Positions 63,710-64,000 of a stretch of DNA of 64,000 bases are shown here, piece by piece. Location of the stretch: NCBI RefSeq assembly GCF_001905825.1, contig NZ_LIVV01000003.1:478956-542955 (forward strand), written 5' to 3'. Position numbers and translations under genes: made by a program. The notes under the pieces were generated by a model. The model did not search any database and was not told the origin of the DNA. It saw only the letters and a program-made list of their open reading frames with translations. The stretch comes from Streptomyces sp. CB02009. GTDB taxonomy: Bacteria > Actinomycetota > Actinomycetes > Streptomycetales > Streptomycetaceae. Position 1 is the stretch's first letter. The number at the start of each line of letters is the position of its first letter.

Positions 63710-64000
63710 ATGGCGCAGAACACGCGCACCGTTCCGGCGGGCACGCCGACCAACGTCACCCAGAAGCACACCAAGGGCGGCATCGGCGAGTCCACCCTCC
63801 GCCCCGACGGCACGCTCAAGGTCACCGGCGAGTTCGCGTACTCCTCGGACATGTGGCACGAGGACATGCTCTGGGGCCAGACGCTCCGCTCCACCGTCGC
63901 GCACGCCGAGATCGTCTCCATCGACATCTCCGAGGCGCTCGCGATGTCCGGCGTGTACGCCGTCCTCACGTACGACGACCTGCCGACCGAGATGAAGAAC
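63710..64000 (+). CDS. Xanthine dehydrogenase molybdopterin-binding subunit, 5' end only
   Basis: ATG 63710 opens a frame that continues to the window edge (97 codons). It starts MAQNTRTVPAGTPTNVTQKH and continues GGIGESTLRPDGTLKVTGEFAYSSDMWHEDMLWGQTLRSTVAHAEIVSID, matching the N-terminal aldehyde oxidase/xanthine dehydrogenase domain. This subunit holds the Mo cofactor and oxidises hypoxanthine and xanthine to urate. The active-site Glu is beyond the window. Confidence 0.92.
   Translation, partial: MAQNTRTVPAGTPTNVTQKHTKGGIGESTLRPDGTLKVTGEFAYSSDMWHEDMLWGQTLRSTVAHAEIVSIDISEALAMSGVYAVLTYDDLPTEMKN

Overview
The window is high-GC actinobacterial chromosome, almost certainly Streptomyces. Third codon positions are mostly G or C, GTG starts are common, and the gene content is typical: a DUF1707-FHA protein, an SAV2148-type HEPN protein, a DUF2637 membrane protein, an actinobacterial Cys-type sulfate assimilation operon and a predicted DmdR iron box. 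No tRNA, rRNA, CRISPR array, prophage or complete insertion sequence was found. The window opens and closes inside genes (a GNAT-like gene on the minus strand, and the molybdopterin subunit of a xanthine dehydrogenase on the plus strand).

Layout. 1-9.0 kb: FHA protein, compact P450-like protein, secreted Ser/Gly-rich protein, trehalose synthase treY, an MFS exporter and glycogen debranching enzyme glgX. 9.1-14.5 kb: a copper-amine-oxidase-like protein split over two adjacent secreted genes, the HEPN protein, a DnaQ-like exonuclease and an alpha/beta hydrolase. 14.5-21 kb: an APH-like kinase, a sugar ABC importer without its own ATPase, DUF1697 and DsbA-like proteins, and a D-Ala-D-Ala carboxypeptidase. 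21.2-30.7 kb: the sulfur operon on the minus strand, in transcription order Cys-containing leader peptide, sulfite reductase, 59-aa zinc ribbon, cysH, cysC, cysD, cysN, two overlapping Cys-containing small ORFs, sulfonate-type ABC importer (binding protein, ATPase, permease) and sirohydrochlorin chelatase. Almost every junction is a 1-14 nt overlap, so this looks like one unit for sulfate activation and reduction, sulfonate uptake and siroheme supply.

30.8-45.6 kb: regulators (GAF, AraC, OmpR/histidine kinase, TrmB-LuxR), an acyl-CoA dehydrogenase, YihY/BrkB, a GH114-like protein, rsgA, a degenerate Ada/AlkA-like protein and small oxidoreductases. 45.8-53.8 kb: a 1253-aa subtilisin, a proline-rich PP2C-like protein, a 166-bp inverted-repeat element resembling a MITE, poxB and an anti-sigma-type ATPase. 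53.8-60 kb: DUF2637, an FhuF-like iron protein under an iron box, a GntR regulator, a P-loop/beta-propeller protein and a TPR protein followed by a 9-codon coupled ORF. 60.2-64 kb: a PucR regulator divergent from a xanthine dehydrogenase operon, pointing to purine catabolism.

Across the window many genes show a -10-like TANNNT hexamer exactly 6-7 nt before the start codon and no Shine-Dalgarno sequence, which suggests leaderless transcripts. Starts were chosen from ribosome binding sites, overlaps or these -10 elements; functions are inferred from motifs read by eye, and no database search was run.
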